Positions 1 through 9,086 of a stretch of DNA of 64,000 bases are shown here, one piece after another (positions within the stretch are counted from its first letter, which is position 1; each line of letters begins with the position of its first letter). Location of the stretch: contig JAPLRD010000035.1 of assembly GCA_026399375.1 (NCBI GenBank), forward strand, positions 1 to 64,000, read 5' to 3'. The position numbers and the translations under genes were made by a program. Source of the stretch: Pseudomonadota bacterium. Lineage in GTDB: Bacteria > Pseudomonadota > Gammaproteobacteria > Burkholderiales > SG8-39. A model generated the notes under the pieces. It saw nothing but the letters and a program-made list of their open reading frames with translations. It had not been told where the DNA came from and did not search any database.

Positions 1-51
1 CGCGCTTTGGCGGCGCAGGCGGACAAGGTGCTGGAGATGCTGCGCCTGTAG
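1..51 (+). CDS. C-terminal end of an unidentified protein (partial)
   Basis: An open frame runs from the first base to a TAG at 49-51 and encodes the last 16 residues of a protein (ending KVLEMLRL). The piece is too short to assign a family. It looks like an amphipathic helix rich in Ala and Leu. It is called only because the frame is open from the edge and stops cleanly before a non-coding stretch. Confidence 0.4.
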   Translation, partial: RALAAQADKVLEMLRL

Positions 52-391
52 GTTCCGCAGAACCCGAAGAAAATGAGCATGCAGCGTCACGCTGCTCTTG
101 GCGTTCGCCTGCTCTACACCTTGAGCGCGTGAAACCCGGAAAAACGTGCCATCAACCCACAAACACCGCCTACTCGCTCTGCTCAGACATTCAACAATTC
201 GGGCATCGACCTCAACGGGGGACGACTTTGACGGAACCGTGGCGATTACCGGCTTCGGTTGTTTTTGCCTGGTGGCGGCCGTACAATCATTCGCTGCAGC
301 CAGCGTCCAGTATCGTATGAGACGAATATGCGCAGCCGCCGACTTCCCTCATGGATTTCGCGGCAACCGAAAAAAGGAGGATTCAATCATC
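52..391. other. Intergenic region, no gene recognised
   Basis: About 340 bases separate the partial left-edge gene from the Liv-type receptor. Open frames here (for example an upstream extension of the receptor frame to 146) have no recognisable protein character, and the extension would bury a perfect signal peptide. I see no convincing promoter or hairpin. The only clear element is the GGAGG ribosome-binding site at 376-380 that serves the next gene. Confidence 0.5.
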
Positions 392-1729
392 ATGTTCCAA
401 ATATCAATCAGGAATACCGCGATCGCCGCTCTCATGGGGCTCGCCTGCGCCGCCAGCCTGCCCGCATCTGCGCAGGACAATACCCAGTTCGTTCCCATCG
501 TAGGCTACCGCGTTGGCCAGTTCGCCTCGGTCGGCTCGGGCTTCTACAGCGGCATGGTCGACTATTTCAGCATGATCAACGAGCGCGACGGCGGCGTGAA
601 CGGCGTCAAGATCACCTGGGAAGAGTGCGAAACCGAGTACAACAATGCGCGCGGCGTCGAATGCTACGAGCGGTTGAAGAAGAAGGGGCCGACCGGCGGC
701 ACAGTGGTGCAGCCTATGTCTACTGGGATCACCTATTCGATTCTCGATCGCTCTGTAGCCGACAAGATACCGCTGGTCACCATAGGCTACGGCCGCACCG
801 ACACCAGCGACGGCCGCGTGTTTCCCTACGCCTTTCCGATGATCACCAATTATTGGAGCGAGACGACGGGCATCATCAAGTTCATGGGCCAGAAGCTGGG
901 CGGCATGGACAAGCTGAAGGGCAGGAAGATCGCGCTCGTGTATCACGATTCCGCCTTCGGCAAAGAGCCGATCCCGCTATTGGAGGATTTGGCGAAGAAA
1001 TACGGTTTCGACCTGCTTCTGGTACCGGTTCCACCTCCGGGCGTGGACCAGCAGGCGCAGTGGCTGCGCGTGCGCCAAGACAAGCCCGACTTCGCCCTGC
1101 TCTGGGCGGCTGGCGTGATGGTGCCCACCGCAATCAAGACCGCCGCCAAGGTAGGCTATCCGCGTGACAAAGTGATCGGCATCCACTGGTCGGGGTCGGA
1201 GGAGGACGTGATTCCCGCCGGCGACGCCGCCAAGAACTACATCTCCGCCACCTTCTCGGTCACCGGCAGCAACTATCCGATGGTGCAGGACGTGATCAAG
1301 CATGTCTACAAGAAGAACAAGGGCAGCCTGGACGACAAATCCCGCATCGGAACCATTTATTGGAACCGCGGTTTGGTCGGCGGGATGGTCACTATCGAGG
1401 CAATCCGCATCGCGCAGGAAAAGTACGGCAAGGGCAAACCGGTCACCGGCGAACAGGTCCGCTGGGCGCTGGAGCACCTCAAACTTGACAACGCGCGCCT
1501 GAAACAACTGGGCGCGGAGGGCTTCATCCCGCCGACCATCATCACCTGCGCCGACCACGAAGGCTCGGGCATGATGAAATTCCAGCAGTGGGACGGCAAG
1601 CAGTGGAAGCCGATCTCGGACTGGATCGAGCCCGAAAAGGAATTGGTGCGCGCTAAGATCGAAGCCTCGTCCACGGCGTATGCCAAGGAAAAAGGCATCG
1701 CGCTGAGGGATTGCTCCAAGGAGGGTTAG
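392..1729 (+). CDS. Branched-chain amino acid-type ABC transporter substrate-binding protein (LivJ-like)
   Basis: A periplasmic receptor of the type 1 binding-protein fold, used by Liv-type ABC importers for branched-chain or other amino acids, amides or aromatic acids. The start at 392 is chosen because GGAGG lies 11 bases upstream and the protein then opens with a signal peptide (MFQISIRNTAIAALMGLACA, cleavage near ASA-QD). The mature part has the expected opening (FVPIVGYRVGQFASVGSG) and two-lobed length, 445 residues in all, slightly longer than classical LivJ. No permease or ATPase gene is adjacent. The livHMGF-like genes at 18935-22466 lack a receptor, so it could serve them, but that is inference. 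The true ligand cannot be read from sequence. Confidence 0.88.
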   Translation: MFQISIRNTAIAALMGLACAASLPASAQDNTQFVPIVGYRVGQFASVGSGFYSGMVDYFSMINERDGGVNGVKITWEECETEYNNARGVECYERLKKKGPTGGTVVQPMSTGITYSILDRSVADKIPLVTIGYGRTDTSDGRVFPYAFPMITNYWSETTGIIKFMGQKLGGMDKLKGRKIALVYHDSAFGKEPIPLLEDLAKKYGFDLLLVPVPPPGVDQQAQWLRVRQDKPDFALLWAAGVMVPTAIKTAAKVGYPRDKVIGIHWSGSEEDVIPAGDAAKNYISATFSVTGSNYPMVQDVIKHVYKKNKGSLDDKSRIGTIYWNRGLVGGMVTIEAIRIAQEKYGKGKPVTGEQVRWALEHLKLDNARLKQLGAEGFIPPTIITCADHEGSGMMKFQQWDGKQWKPISDWIEPEKELVRAKIEASSTAYAKEKGIALRDCSKEG

Positions 1730-1744
1730 GATTGGTCTGGACAA

Positions 1745-1780
1745 GCAGGGCCGGAAGGAAACCCCTCCCTCCGGCCCTGC
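1745..1780 (+). terminator. Strong inverted repeat after the Liv-type receptor gene
   Basis: The arms are 1745-1759 (GCAGGGCCGGAAGGA) and 1766-1780 (TCCCTCCGGCCCTGC) around a 6-base loop, with a single mismatch. It begins 15 bases after the stop codon. There is no T-run, so it may be a weak or factor-assisted terminator, or an mRNA-stabilising hairpin. Confidence 0.55.
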
Positions 1781-1937
1781 TGGGTTGCAGAGCCCCAAGT
1801 CAGGAGAAGTTTTCATTGCGCCATGAAAACCAACCAGATCCGGCAGCGGTTGTGCAAGCGCGGCGAACTCCGCCGCCAGCGTAGCCCTGCGCCATCCGCA
1901 GAAACCAGTTTCGCTGCTGGAATTTCGAATCCCTGCC

Positions 1938-2996
1938 ATGGCCGAGACCGCTACACGAGTGAGCCACGAGCGCCTGTGCGCCTTCATCTCAGCCACCTTT
2001 GAGCGGCTGGGTCTTCCTGCCGCCGACGCGGGCATGGTGGCGAAGCTGATGGCCGACGCTGACCTGCAAGGCTCGGACGGGCATGGCGTGATGCGTCTGC
2101 CGCAATACGCCAAGCGCATCAAGGCCGGGGGCATCAACCCTCGCCCGGATATCCGCGTGGTGCAGGAACGCGTCGGCATGGCGCTGATCCACGGCGACAA
2201 CGGCATGGGACATCTGGTGATGCAGCGCGCGGCGGGCCTGGCGATCGAGAAGGCACGCACTGCCGGGATCGCATGGGTCGGTTCGCAGTGGAGCAACCAT
2301 GCCGGGCCGGCGTCGCTGTATGCGCGCATGCCGCTCGAGCACGACATGATCGGCCTCTACTTCGCGGTCGGGAACGCCAACCACCTTCCGCCGTGGGGCG
2401 GACTGGACATGCTGCTGTCGACCAATCCCATTGCGGCCGCGGTCCCGGCCGGATCAGAAGCGCCGGTGGTGCTCGACATGGCGACCACGGTGGCTGCGTA
2501 TGGCAAGGTGAAGGCCAAGGCGCAACGCGGCGAGGCGATGCCTGAAGGCTGGATGATAGACCGCGCAGGACGCGCGCTCACCGATCCTGTTCGCGCCGAG
2601 GAGGGCTTTCTTCTGCCGATCGGCGGCTACAAGGGGTACGGCCTCGCGCTCGTGGTGGGACTGCTCGCCGGAACGCTGAACGGCGCCGCCATGGGAAAGA
2701 ACGTGGTGGATTTCAACCACGACCATACGAGCGTGACCAATACCGGGCAAGCCATCGTCGCCATCGACATATCGGCCTTCGGCGATGTCCAGGCGTTCAA
2801 AGCACGGGTCGACATCTTGGTGCGCGACCTGCGCGCAAGCGAGCGGCTGCCCGGGGTCGAACGAATCTGGTTGCCGGGAGAGCAAAGCCAGGCGAAGCGC
2901 ATTGCCCATGCGCGCGACGGCATACCGATCGCGGCGGGTCTGATGCGCAACCTGAACCTGCTCGCAGCGGAGCTTGGAATCGCAGCACTTGATTGA
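1938..2996 (+). CDS. Malate/L-lactate dehydrogenase family (Ldh2/MDG2) NAD(P)-dependent oxidoreductase
   Basis: A member of the Ldh2 family, a fold unrelated to classical malate and lactate dehydrogenases, whose members reduce or oxidise 2-oxo/2-hydroxy acids, ureidoglycolate or sulfolactate. Family landmarks are visible: SDGHGVMRLPQY near residue 50, the conserved His in WSNHAGPASLYA near 120, DMATTVAAYGKV near 180, and LPIGGYKGYGLALVVGLLAG near 235. The length of 352 residues is normal. The ATG at 1938 gives the expected N-terminal helix. The gene stands alone on the plus strand, 208 bases after the receptor gene. The context of carboxylate receptors suggests 2-hydroxy acid catabolism, but the substrate is not determined. 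Confidence 0.87.
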   Translation: MAETATRVSHERLCAFISATFERLGLPAADAGMVAKLMADADLQGSDGHGVMRLPQYAKRIKAGGINPRPDIRVVQERVGMALIHGDNGMGHLVMQRAAGLAIEKARTAGIAWVGSQWSNHAGPASLYARMPLEHDMIGLYFAVGNANHLPPWGGLDMLLSTNPIAAAVPAGSEAPVVLDMATTVAAYGKVKAKAQRGEAMPEGWMIDRAGRALTDPVRAEEGFLLPIGGYKGYGLALVVGLLAGTLNGAAMGKNVVDFNHDHTSVTNTGQAIVAIDISAFGDVQAFKARVDILVRDLRASERLPGVERIWLPGEQSQAKRIAHARDGIPIAAGLMRNLNLLAAELGIAALD

Positions 2997-3065
2997 TCCG
3001 GTTCGCCACGGACCGGCCCTGCGTGCAGTAAAATGAAGCCGACCGCTAACTCAGGAGTACACCAC

Positions 3066-3383
3066 ATGCGAGGTACCGTCGTCGTATCGTTTGGCCGGGA
3101 TCGCGATTACGAGCTGAGGATTACCGCAGGGGATCCGCCCCTGCCCACGGCGCAGGAAGGCGAACTGTGGCTGGCAAAGCAGTTTGATGAACTCGGCTGC
3201 ACCCCTCGAAGCCTGGTCGGAAAGATACTGATCCTCGACAAGGTACTGGAGGTCGCGCGCGACGCGGGTGAAAAGCGCTTCGCCGGCGACCTTCCCTGGG
3301 CTGAGGGCTACGCGCGCGCCGTGCTCGCTACGCTCAACCGCACGAGCGTTCGCGTCGATGTCGCCGGGGACACGGTGGGCTGA
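3066..3383 (+). CDS. Conserved-looking small hypothetical protein
   Basis: The predicted protein has 105 residues. The ATG at 3066 is preferred over 3033 because AGGAG at 3053-3057 sits eight bases upstream and the first strand-like segment (MRGTVVVSFGRDRDYELRI) follows directly. The middle contains an alternating charged/hydrophobic helix (GKILILDKVLEVARDAGEK) and the end is strand-rich. I recognise no family, no membrane segment and no signal peptide. Codon use resembles the neighbours. It follows the Ldh2-type gene by 69 bases on the same strand and may be cotranscribed. Function unknown. Confidence 0.55.
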   Translation: MRGTVVVSFGRDRDYELRITAGDPPLPTAQEGELWLAKQFDELGCTPRSLVGKILILDKVLEVARDAGEKRFAGDLPWAEGYARAVLATLNRTSVRVDVAGDTVG

Positions 3384-3535
3384 GAAACTGGATTGATGCT
3401 CGGGGACGGATTTCCTCGTTTCCCCTGCATCGCCGCGTGTGCCGACCGGATTCGTGCGGCATGACACCGTTGCCTGCGCGTGCGGCCGCGAGGCGGGACG
3501 CAGCTGGAATCGCCTGTTCACCCGGAGAAGATCGC

Positions 3536-4523
3536 ATGTCGTTCGCCCACCGCATCGCTTTGATCGTTGTCCTCGCCGCGCTGCCGTTCGGGGCCACCGC
3601 GCAGCCGGGCTATCCGCTGAAACCAATCCGGATGATCATTCCGCTAGCAGCCGCGAGCGCGGTCGACAATGCGGCGCGCATCGTAGCGCAACAAATGTCG
3701 GCCAATATGGGTGAACAGATCGTCGTCGATAACCAGCCCGGTGCCGCAGGCTTGATCGGCGCCGAACACGTGGCGAGAGCCGCACCGGACGGCTATACCA
3801 TAGGCGGCTTCAACGACAGCATCATGACCATGCTGCCGAACCTGCATGCGAAAATGCCATGGGACATACTCCGGGATTTCGAACCGGTCTCGCTCGTCGC
3901 CACGGTGGAGTGGGGGCTGGTCGCCAGCAACCAGTCCATTTACCGGACCGCGGCGGAACTGATTGCAGCGGCCGGCGCGGCACCCGGAAGAATCGATTAC
4001 GCAACGGGAGGAAACGGCAGTCCGCAGCATGTCGCGATGGCGTTATTTGCGTCGACGGCAGGAGTGTCGCTTACGCATGTTCCTTACAAGGGCGCGACCC
4101 AGGCCGCGTTGGATGTCGCGGCGGGACAGGTACCCGTGTCCTTTCAGGGGCTGGCAACCGTCGCCTCGCTGATTCGCGGCGGCAAGCTCAGGCTGCTCGG
4201 CGTTAGCACCCGCAGCCGGCTGCCGCAATTCGCCGACGTGCCGACCATCTCCGAATCCGGTCTGCCCGGCGTCGAGCTCGACCGGGTTCGAGTTCAACTC
4301 CTGGTTCACCATCATGGTGCCGGCCGGGACACCAAGACCGATCATCGCACGCTTGAACGCGGAAGTTCGGAAGGCGCTTGCAGACCCTGGAGTGCGCGAA
4401 AAGCTGAATGCGCAGGGCTTGACTGTGCGTGGTTCGTCGCCCGAGGAACTCGGCGCCGCGACGCGCGAGCAACTGGCCAAGTACGCGCGGTTGATGAAGC
4501 AGGCCGGCGTCGTTATCGATTGA
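3536..4523 (+). pseudogene. Bug/TctC-family tricarboxylate-binding receptor, frameshifted by a 16-bp insertion
   Basis: A periplasmic receptor of the Bug (TctC) family. The start at 3536 has GGAGAAG just upstream and encodes a signal peptide (MSFAHRIALIVVLAALPFG, cleavage after ATA). The N-terminal part carries the family pattern YPLKPIRMIIP, then VDNQPGAAGLIGAE and PDGYTIG. After LPGVEL the frame is lost. The C-terminal third (WFTIMVPAGTPRP to KQAGVVID) continues in the next frame to the stop at 4523. Removing the 16 bases 4266-4281 restores one uninterrupted frame of 323 residues, the usual family length, reading LPGFEFNSWF across the join. So either the gene is a recent pseudogene or the contig carries a local error. 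No TctA/TctB membrane genes lie nearby. Confidence 0.85.
4266..4297 (+). repeat. Imperfect 16-bp tandem repeat that breaks the Bug receptor gene
   Basis: Unit one is CCGGCGTCGAGCTCGA (4266-4281) and unit two is CCGGGTTCGAGTTCAA (4282-4297), directly adjacent and identical at 12 of 16 positions. Read in their own frames they encode equivalent peptides, PGVELD and PGFEFN. The net gain of 16 bases causes the frameshift. Confidence 0.8.
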
Positions 4524-4539
4524 GCGGTGCGCGGGCCGC

Positions 4540-5448
4540 TCAGGCCTGCATCTGCGCAACCTGCTGGGCGACCTGCTGCATGCGCGCAGCGATCGATTTC
4601 AGCAGCGACGCACCGAATTCCGGCTTGGTCTTGACGAGGTTGAGGAAGCTGTTGCCGTTGATGGCAAGCAGTTTGCAATCGGCCTCCGCGGTGGCAGTGG
4701 CTGCGCGCGCGGCGCGGTCTACGAGCGCCAGTTCGCCCAATATCCCGCCCGGTCCGACATGCTCCACTACGCTGTTGCCCACCGAGACGGCGGCGCGGCC
4801 TTCCAGTACGACATACATGAACGCGCCGACGGCGCCCGCGCTCATGATGACCTTGCCCGCCTGAAACACCGCCGGCTCAGGCATGCCGAGTTGCTTCTGC
4901 AGATCGGCGAGAGCCTTTTTGTCGAGGATGTCGCTGCGTTCGGGGGCGGCCGTCACCGGTACAGCGGCGCCCAGTTTCGCGATGCTCTGGCGCAGCCGCT
5001 GGACCATGATGCTCATCAGCATCAATGCGAATTCCGGTTTCTTGGCCAGCGCAGCGTGAAACTGTTTTTCGTCCATCGACAACACGCGGCAATTAATCTT
5101 GGCCATGGCCGTCGCGCTCCTCGGTAGCCCGGCGATCACCGCCAGTTCACCGAACACATTGCCCGGTTTCACCACGCCGAAGAATTTGCCGCGAATCATC
5201 AGGCCGATTTCCCCCTCTAACAGCAGGTACATGCGCGCGTTCTTGGAAAAGAGACCGCCCGCTTTTTCATTTTCGGAGAAAAAAGACTTCCCGGCGGATT
5301 GTTCTTCAACCGTACCGGCGGAGCGGAAGAACTCCAACGCAACGGCGGGCTGGTACAGAGGGCTCTGCGCAGCGACCTGGACCGCCGCGCGCGCAACCGC
5401 CTCGGAACGGGGCGTGGGCTTGGCCGAGAAATCGAGGTCTTCTTCCAT
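4540..5448 (-). CDS. Protein with two cyclic nucleotide-binding (CNB) domains, no DNA-binding domain
   Basis: A 302-residue protein with two tandem CNB/Crp-like beta-barrels, one around residues 40-150 and one around 180-290. Each carries the phosphate-binding-cassette pattern: PGNVFGELAVIAGLPRSAT in the first and PGGILGELALVDRAARAAT in the second. The linker 150-180 is helical and polar. There is no helix-turn-helix, kinase or membrane domain, so it is not a classical Crp/FNR regulator. It more likely works as a nucleotide-sensing partner protein. The N-terminal tail contains DLDFSAKP, which resembles the C-terminus of the upstream gene product. The stop lies 17 bases from the convergent Bug gene end. 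The ligand (cAMP, cGMP or none) cannot be told. Confidence 0.82.
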   Translation of the reverse strand: MEEDLDFSAKPTPRSEAVARAAVQVAAQSPLYQPAVALEFFRSAGTVEEQSAGKSFFSENEKAGGLFSKNARMYLLLEGEIGLMIRGKFFGVVKPGNVFGELAVIAGLPRSATAMAKINCRVLSMDEKQFHAALAKKPEFALMLMSIMVQRLRQSIAKLGAAVPVTAAPERSDILDKKALADLQKQLGMPEPAVFQAGKVIMSAGAVGAFMYVVLEGRAAVSVGNSVVEHVGPGGILGELALVDRAARAATATAEADCKLLAINGNSFLNLVKTKPEFGASLLKSIAARMQQVAQQVAQMQA

Positions 5449-5523
5449 GGTCTACTTTATTCTAATCCCGAATGAGGACGATCCGGAACATCCGCCTGCA
5501 TTCATTTGCGAGAATCCGAGGCC

Positions 5524-5955
5524 TCAGGACTTGGCGGTGAAATCCATCTCGTCTCCGCCAGGCGCAGGCGCCGGAGCCGCGGGCAGCGGTGCCGACGCGG
5601 CTGCTACAGGTGCTGCACCCGGCACCCTGGCTGCGGCCCGAATGGCTGCCGGCGACAGATTCGCCCCGGGCTCCGCGGACGCTCCGGGCGAGACGCCGTC
5701 CGAAGCGAATGCTGCCTCCAGATCCTGCTGGATCTGCGCCACGTCAAATGCGGCGCGACCCTGCATGCGCAGCAGTATGCGCGCCGGCATGTCCTGGATT
5801 CGGGGCACAGCGGCGCGCACGTTGGCGGCTGTGGTGAGGATGGGCACCGCATGATTGTTCTTGAATCCGGGGTTGGCGCGCTCAACAGCGTCGATGACGG
5901 CAGCCTGGGCCTTGGCGATGCCCATCAGCAGTTCGGCGAGCTGGGTGTTGTTCAT
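5524..5955 (-). CDS. Small helical protein with Ala/Pro-rich tail, partner of the CNB protein (unknown family)
   Basis: The predicted protein has 143 residues from the ATG at 5955, which has GAGGA upstream at proper distance; an in-frame upstream start at 5991 lacks this. Residues 1-90 look helical (MNNTQLAELLMGIAKAQAAV and LLRMQGRAAFDVAQIQQDLE). Residues 95-135 form a low-complexity Ala/Pro linker, and the protein ends DEMDFTAKS. It precedes the double-CNB gene by 75 bases on the same strand, so the two probably form one operon. I do not recognise the family. The shared DF[ST]AK element at the C-terminus here and the N-terminus of the CNB protein suggests a common interaction peptide. Confidence 0.65.
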   Translation of the reverse strand: MNNTQLAELLMGIAKAQAAVIDAVERANPGFKNNHAVPILTTAANVRAAVPRIQDMPARILLRMQGRAAFDVAQIQQDLEAAFASDGVSPGASAEPGANLSPAAIRAAARVPGAAPVAAASAPLPAAPAPAPGGDEMDFTAKS

Positions 5956-6131
5956 GATGGTGTCCTCTTTCGGGTTCGTGCGCGACAGCACGGGACTGCC
6001 GGCTTGCGTATTTTCGTAAGCATACAGCAGGAGGTGCGGCGAATGCAGTAGGTCGAACGGCCAGTTCGCGTGCCCGAGGGAATGGCGGCGCCGAGAAGCC
6101 CGCTAATGCTGGCTCTCCGGCTCGACTGGCA

Positions 6132-6166
6132 AAGAATAAAGGCGGCATTAGCCGCCTCCAATTCTT
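6132..6166 (-). terminator. Rho-independent terminator of the atp operon
   Basis: Read on the minus strand, the arms GGCGGC (6156-6151) and GCCGCC (6146-6141) enclose a 4-base loop, extended by one A-T pair, followed by TTTATTCTTT. It lies 13 bases beyond the atpC stop. Outer bases AAGAAT/ATTCTT (6132-6137/6161-6166) can also pair. Confidence 0.85.
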
Positions 6167-6178
6167 GCGCAGCGCGCA

Positions 6179-6601
6179 CTACCTGCGCTGTCTCAGTCTG
6201 CGGATGGCGGCAATCTGGGCCGCCGCTTCGGCCAGTTCCGAGACTGCCTTGGCATATTCGAGTTTGCCCGTCCGGTCCTGCAGGTTTTCTTTCGCGCGCT
6301 TCTGCGCTTCCAGCGCCTTGGCTTCGTCAAGGTCGTGGCCGCGGATGGCGGTGTCGGCAAGTACCGTGACCAGGTTCGGCTGCACTTCCAGGATGCCGCC
6401 GGCGACGAAAAACAATTCCTCCTCGCCGCCGTTCGCGGGCTTGACCCGTACCGTGCCCGGCTTGATGCGGGTGATCAGCGGCGTGTGCTTGGGATAGATG
6501 CCCAGTTCTCCCTCTTCGCCGGGAAGCACCACGAACTCGGCTTCGCCGGAGTAGATGGCTTCTTCGGCGCTCACCACATCAACGTGAATCGTATGTGCCA
6601 T
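6179..6601 (-). CDS. atpC: ATP synthase F1 epsilon subunit
   Basis: The 140-residue epsilon subunit, part of the central stalk of F1 that couples rotation and can inhibit ATP hydrolysis. The start at 6601 ([20 protein letters not shown]) matches the family opening; an in-frame start 36 bases earlier would add residues not seen in homologues. The N-terminal beta-sandwich ([20 protein letters not shown]) is followed by two C-terminal helices after residue 85 ([16 protein letters not shown]). It is the last gene of the operon, 57 bases after atpD and just before the terminator. Confidence 0.95.
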   Translation of the reverse strand: MAHTIHVDVVSAEEAIYSGEAEFVVLPGEEGELGIYPKHTPLITRIKPGTVRVKPANGGEEELFFVAGGILEVQPNLVTVLADTAIRGHDLDEAKALEAQKRAKENLQDRTGKLEYAKAVSELAEAAAQIAAIRRLRQRR

Positions 6602-6658
6602 ATGACTTAGAACCTTTATTCCCCGACCGCCCGGCAAGCCGGGGGTCGAACTTGGGAT

Positions 6659-8050
<1,392 letters not shown>

Positions 8051-8172
8051 CTAAGTGTTCTATTTCAAAATTCAGTTCGTCGTTCGCTAGACCGTCGCCG
8101 CTTGTGCGATCTGGTCTCGCCGCAACGGGCGCTGCGCGCCCATTAGTCTCGCCCGATCGTTCAAGTTCCTCG

Positions 8173-9036
8173 TCATACTGCCGCGGCACCGGCCACGATC
8201 TCCGACAGTTCCTTGGTGATCGCCGCTTGGCGGGACTTGTTGTAGATCAGCGTCAATTCGTCGATGACGCTGCCCGCGTTGTCGCTTGCCGCCTTCATCG
8301 CCACCATGCGCGCGCTTTGTTCGGACGCCATGTTCTCGGTCACCGACTGGTAGATCAGCGCTTCGATATAGCGCGTGAGCGTCTGGTCGAGTACGGACTT
8401 GGCGTCCGGCTCGTAGATGTAGTCCCAGGAGCCTTCGGGTGCGCCCAGCTTCTCGCCCGACAAGGGCAGAAGCTGCTCCATCACCGGCTCCTGCTTCATG
8501 GTGTTGACAAATTTCGTGTAGAAAATCTCCAGCCGGTCGAACCGGTCCGCGATATAGCCGTCGAGCATCAGCTTCAGCGCGCCGATCAGGCGTTCCATGT
8601 GCGGCTTGTCGCCCAGCCCGACCACGTGCGAGACGACGTTGGCACCCAGGCGCTGCATGAAACCCAGCCCCTTGTTGCCGATGCAGCACACTTCGAAGCT
8701 CTCGCCCTGCGACTCCCACTCGCGCATCCTGCCGAGCGCCATGCGCAGCACGTTCGTGTTCAAGCCGCCGCACAATCCTTTGTCGGCCGTGACCACGATG
8801 ATGCCGACTTTCTTCGACGTGTCGCGCGTCACCAGATAGGGATGGCGGTATTCTGGATTGGCATGAGAGAGGTGGGCGGCGACGTTGCGGATCTTCTCGG
8901 CGTAGGGTCGGGCCGCGCGCGTGCGTTCCTGCGCCTTGCGCATCTTGGACGCGGCGACCATCTCCATGGCCTTGGTGATCTTGCGCGTGTTTTGCACGCT
9001 CTTGATCTTGGTCTTGATTTCCTTTGAACCTGCCAT
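8173..9036 (-). CDS. atpG: ATP synthase F1 gamma subunit
   Basis: The 287-residue rotor shaft of F1, identical in length to the E. coli subunit. The N-terminal helix [20 protein letters not shown] with the family pattern [18 protein letters not shown] is present, as are the central Rossmann-like part ([15 protein letters not shown]) and the C-terminal helix that enters the alpha3beta3 ring ([20 protein letters not shown]). It lies between atpA and atpD in the normal order, 50 bases after the atpA stop. Confidence 0.97.
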   Translation of the reverse strand: MAGSKEIKTKIKSVQNTRKITKAMEMVAASKMRKAQERTRAARPYAEKIRNVAAHLSHANPEYRHPYLVTRDTSKKVGIIVVTADKGLCGGLNTNVLRMALGRMREWESQGESFEVCCIGNKGLGFMQRLGANVVSHVVGLGDKPHMERLIGALKLMLDGYIADRFDRLEIFYTKFVNTMKQEPVMEQLLPLSGEKLGAPEGSWDYIYEPDAKSVLDQTLTRYIEALIYQSVTENMASEQSARMVAMKAASDNAGSVIDELTLIYNKSRQAAITKELSEIVAGAAAV

Positions 9037-9056
9037 TGCCGTTCTCTTGGTTCGTC

Positions 9057-9080
9057 AGCCCCGCCTGAAGCGGCGGGGCT
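9057..9080 (-). other. GC-rich intercistronic hairpin between atpA and atpG
   Basis: A perfect 9-bp inverted repeat (AGCCCCGCC at 9057-9065, GGCGGGGCT at 9072-9080) with a 6-base loop. There is no T-run on either strand, so it is more likely an mRNA-stabilising or processing hairpin inside the operon than a terminator. Confidence 0.5.
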
Positions 9081-9086
9081 ATTGGA

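Noticed and set aside
146-391. N-terminal extension of the Liv-type receptor to position 146
   Set aside because: It would place about 80 residues before a clear signal peptide, while GGAGG precedes the ATG at 392.
977-2347. 456-codon minus-strand frame across the Liv-type receptor and Ldh2 genes
   Set aside because: It is antisense to two well-supported genes and has no recognisable domains.
2997-3032. Hairpin after the Ldh2-type gene (ccggt/accgg)
   Set aside because: Only five base pairs with a long loop and no T-run; not convincing as a terminator.
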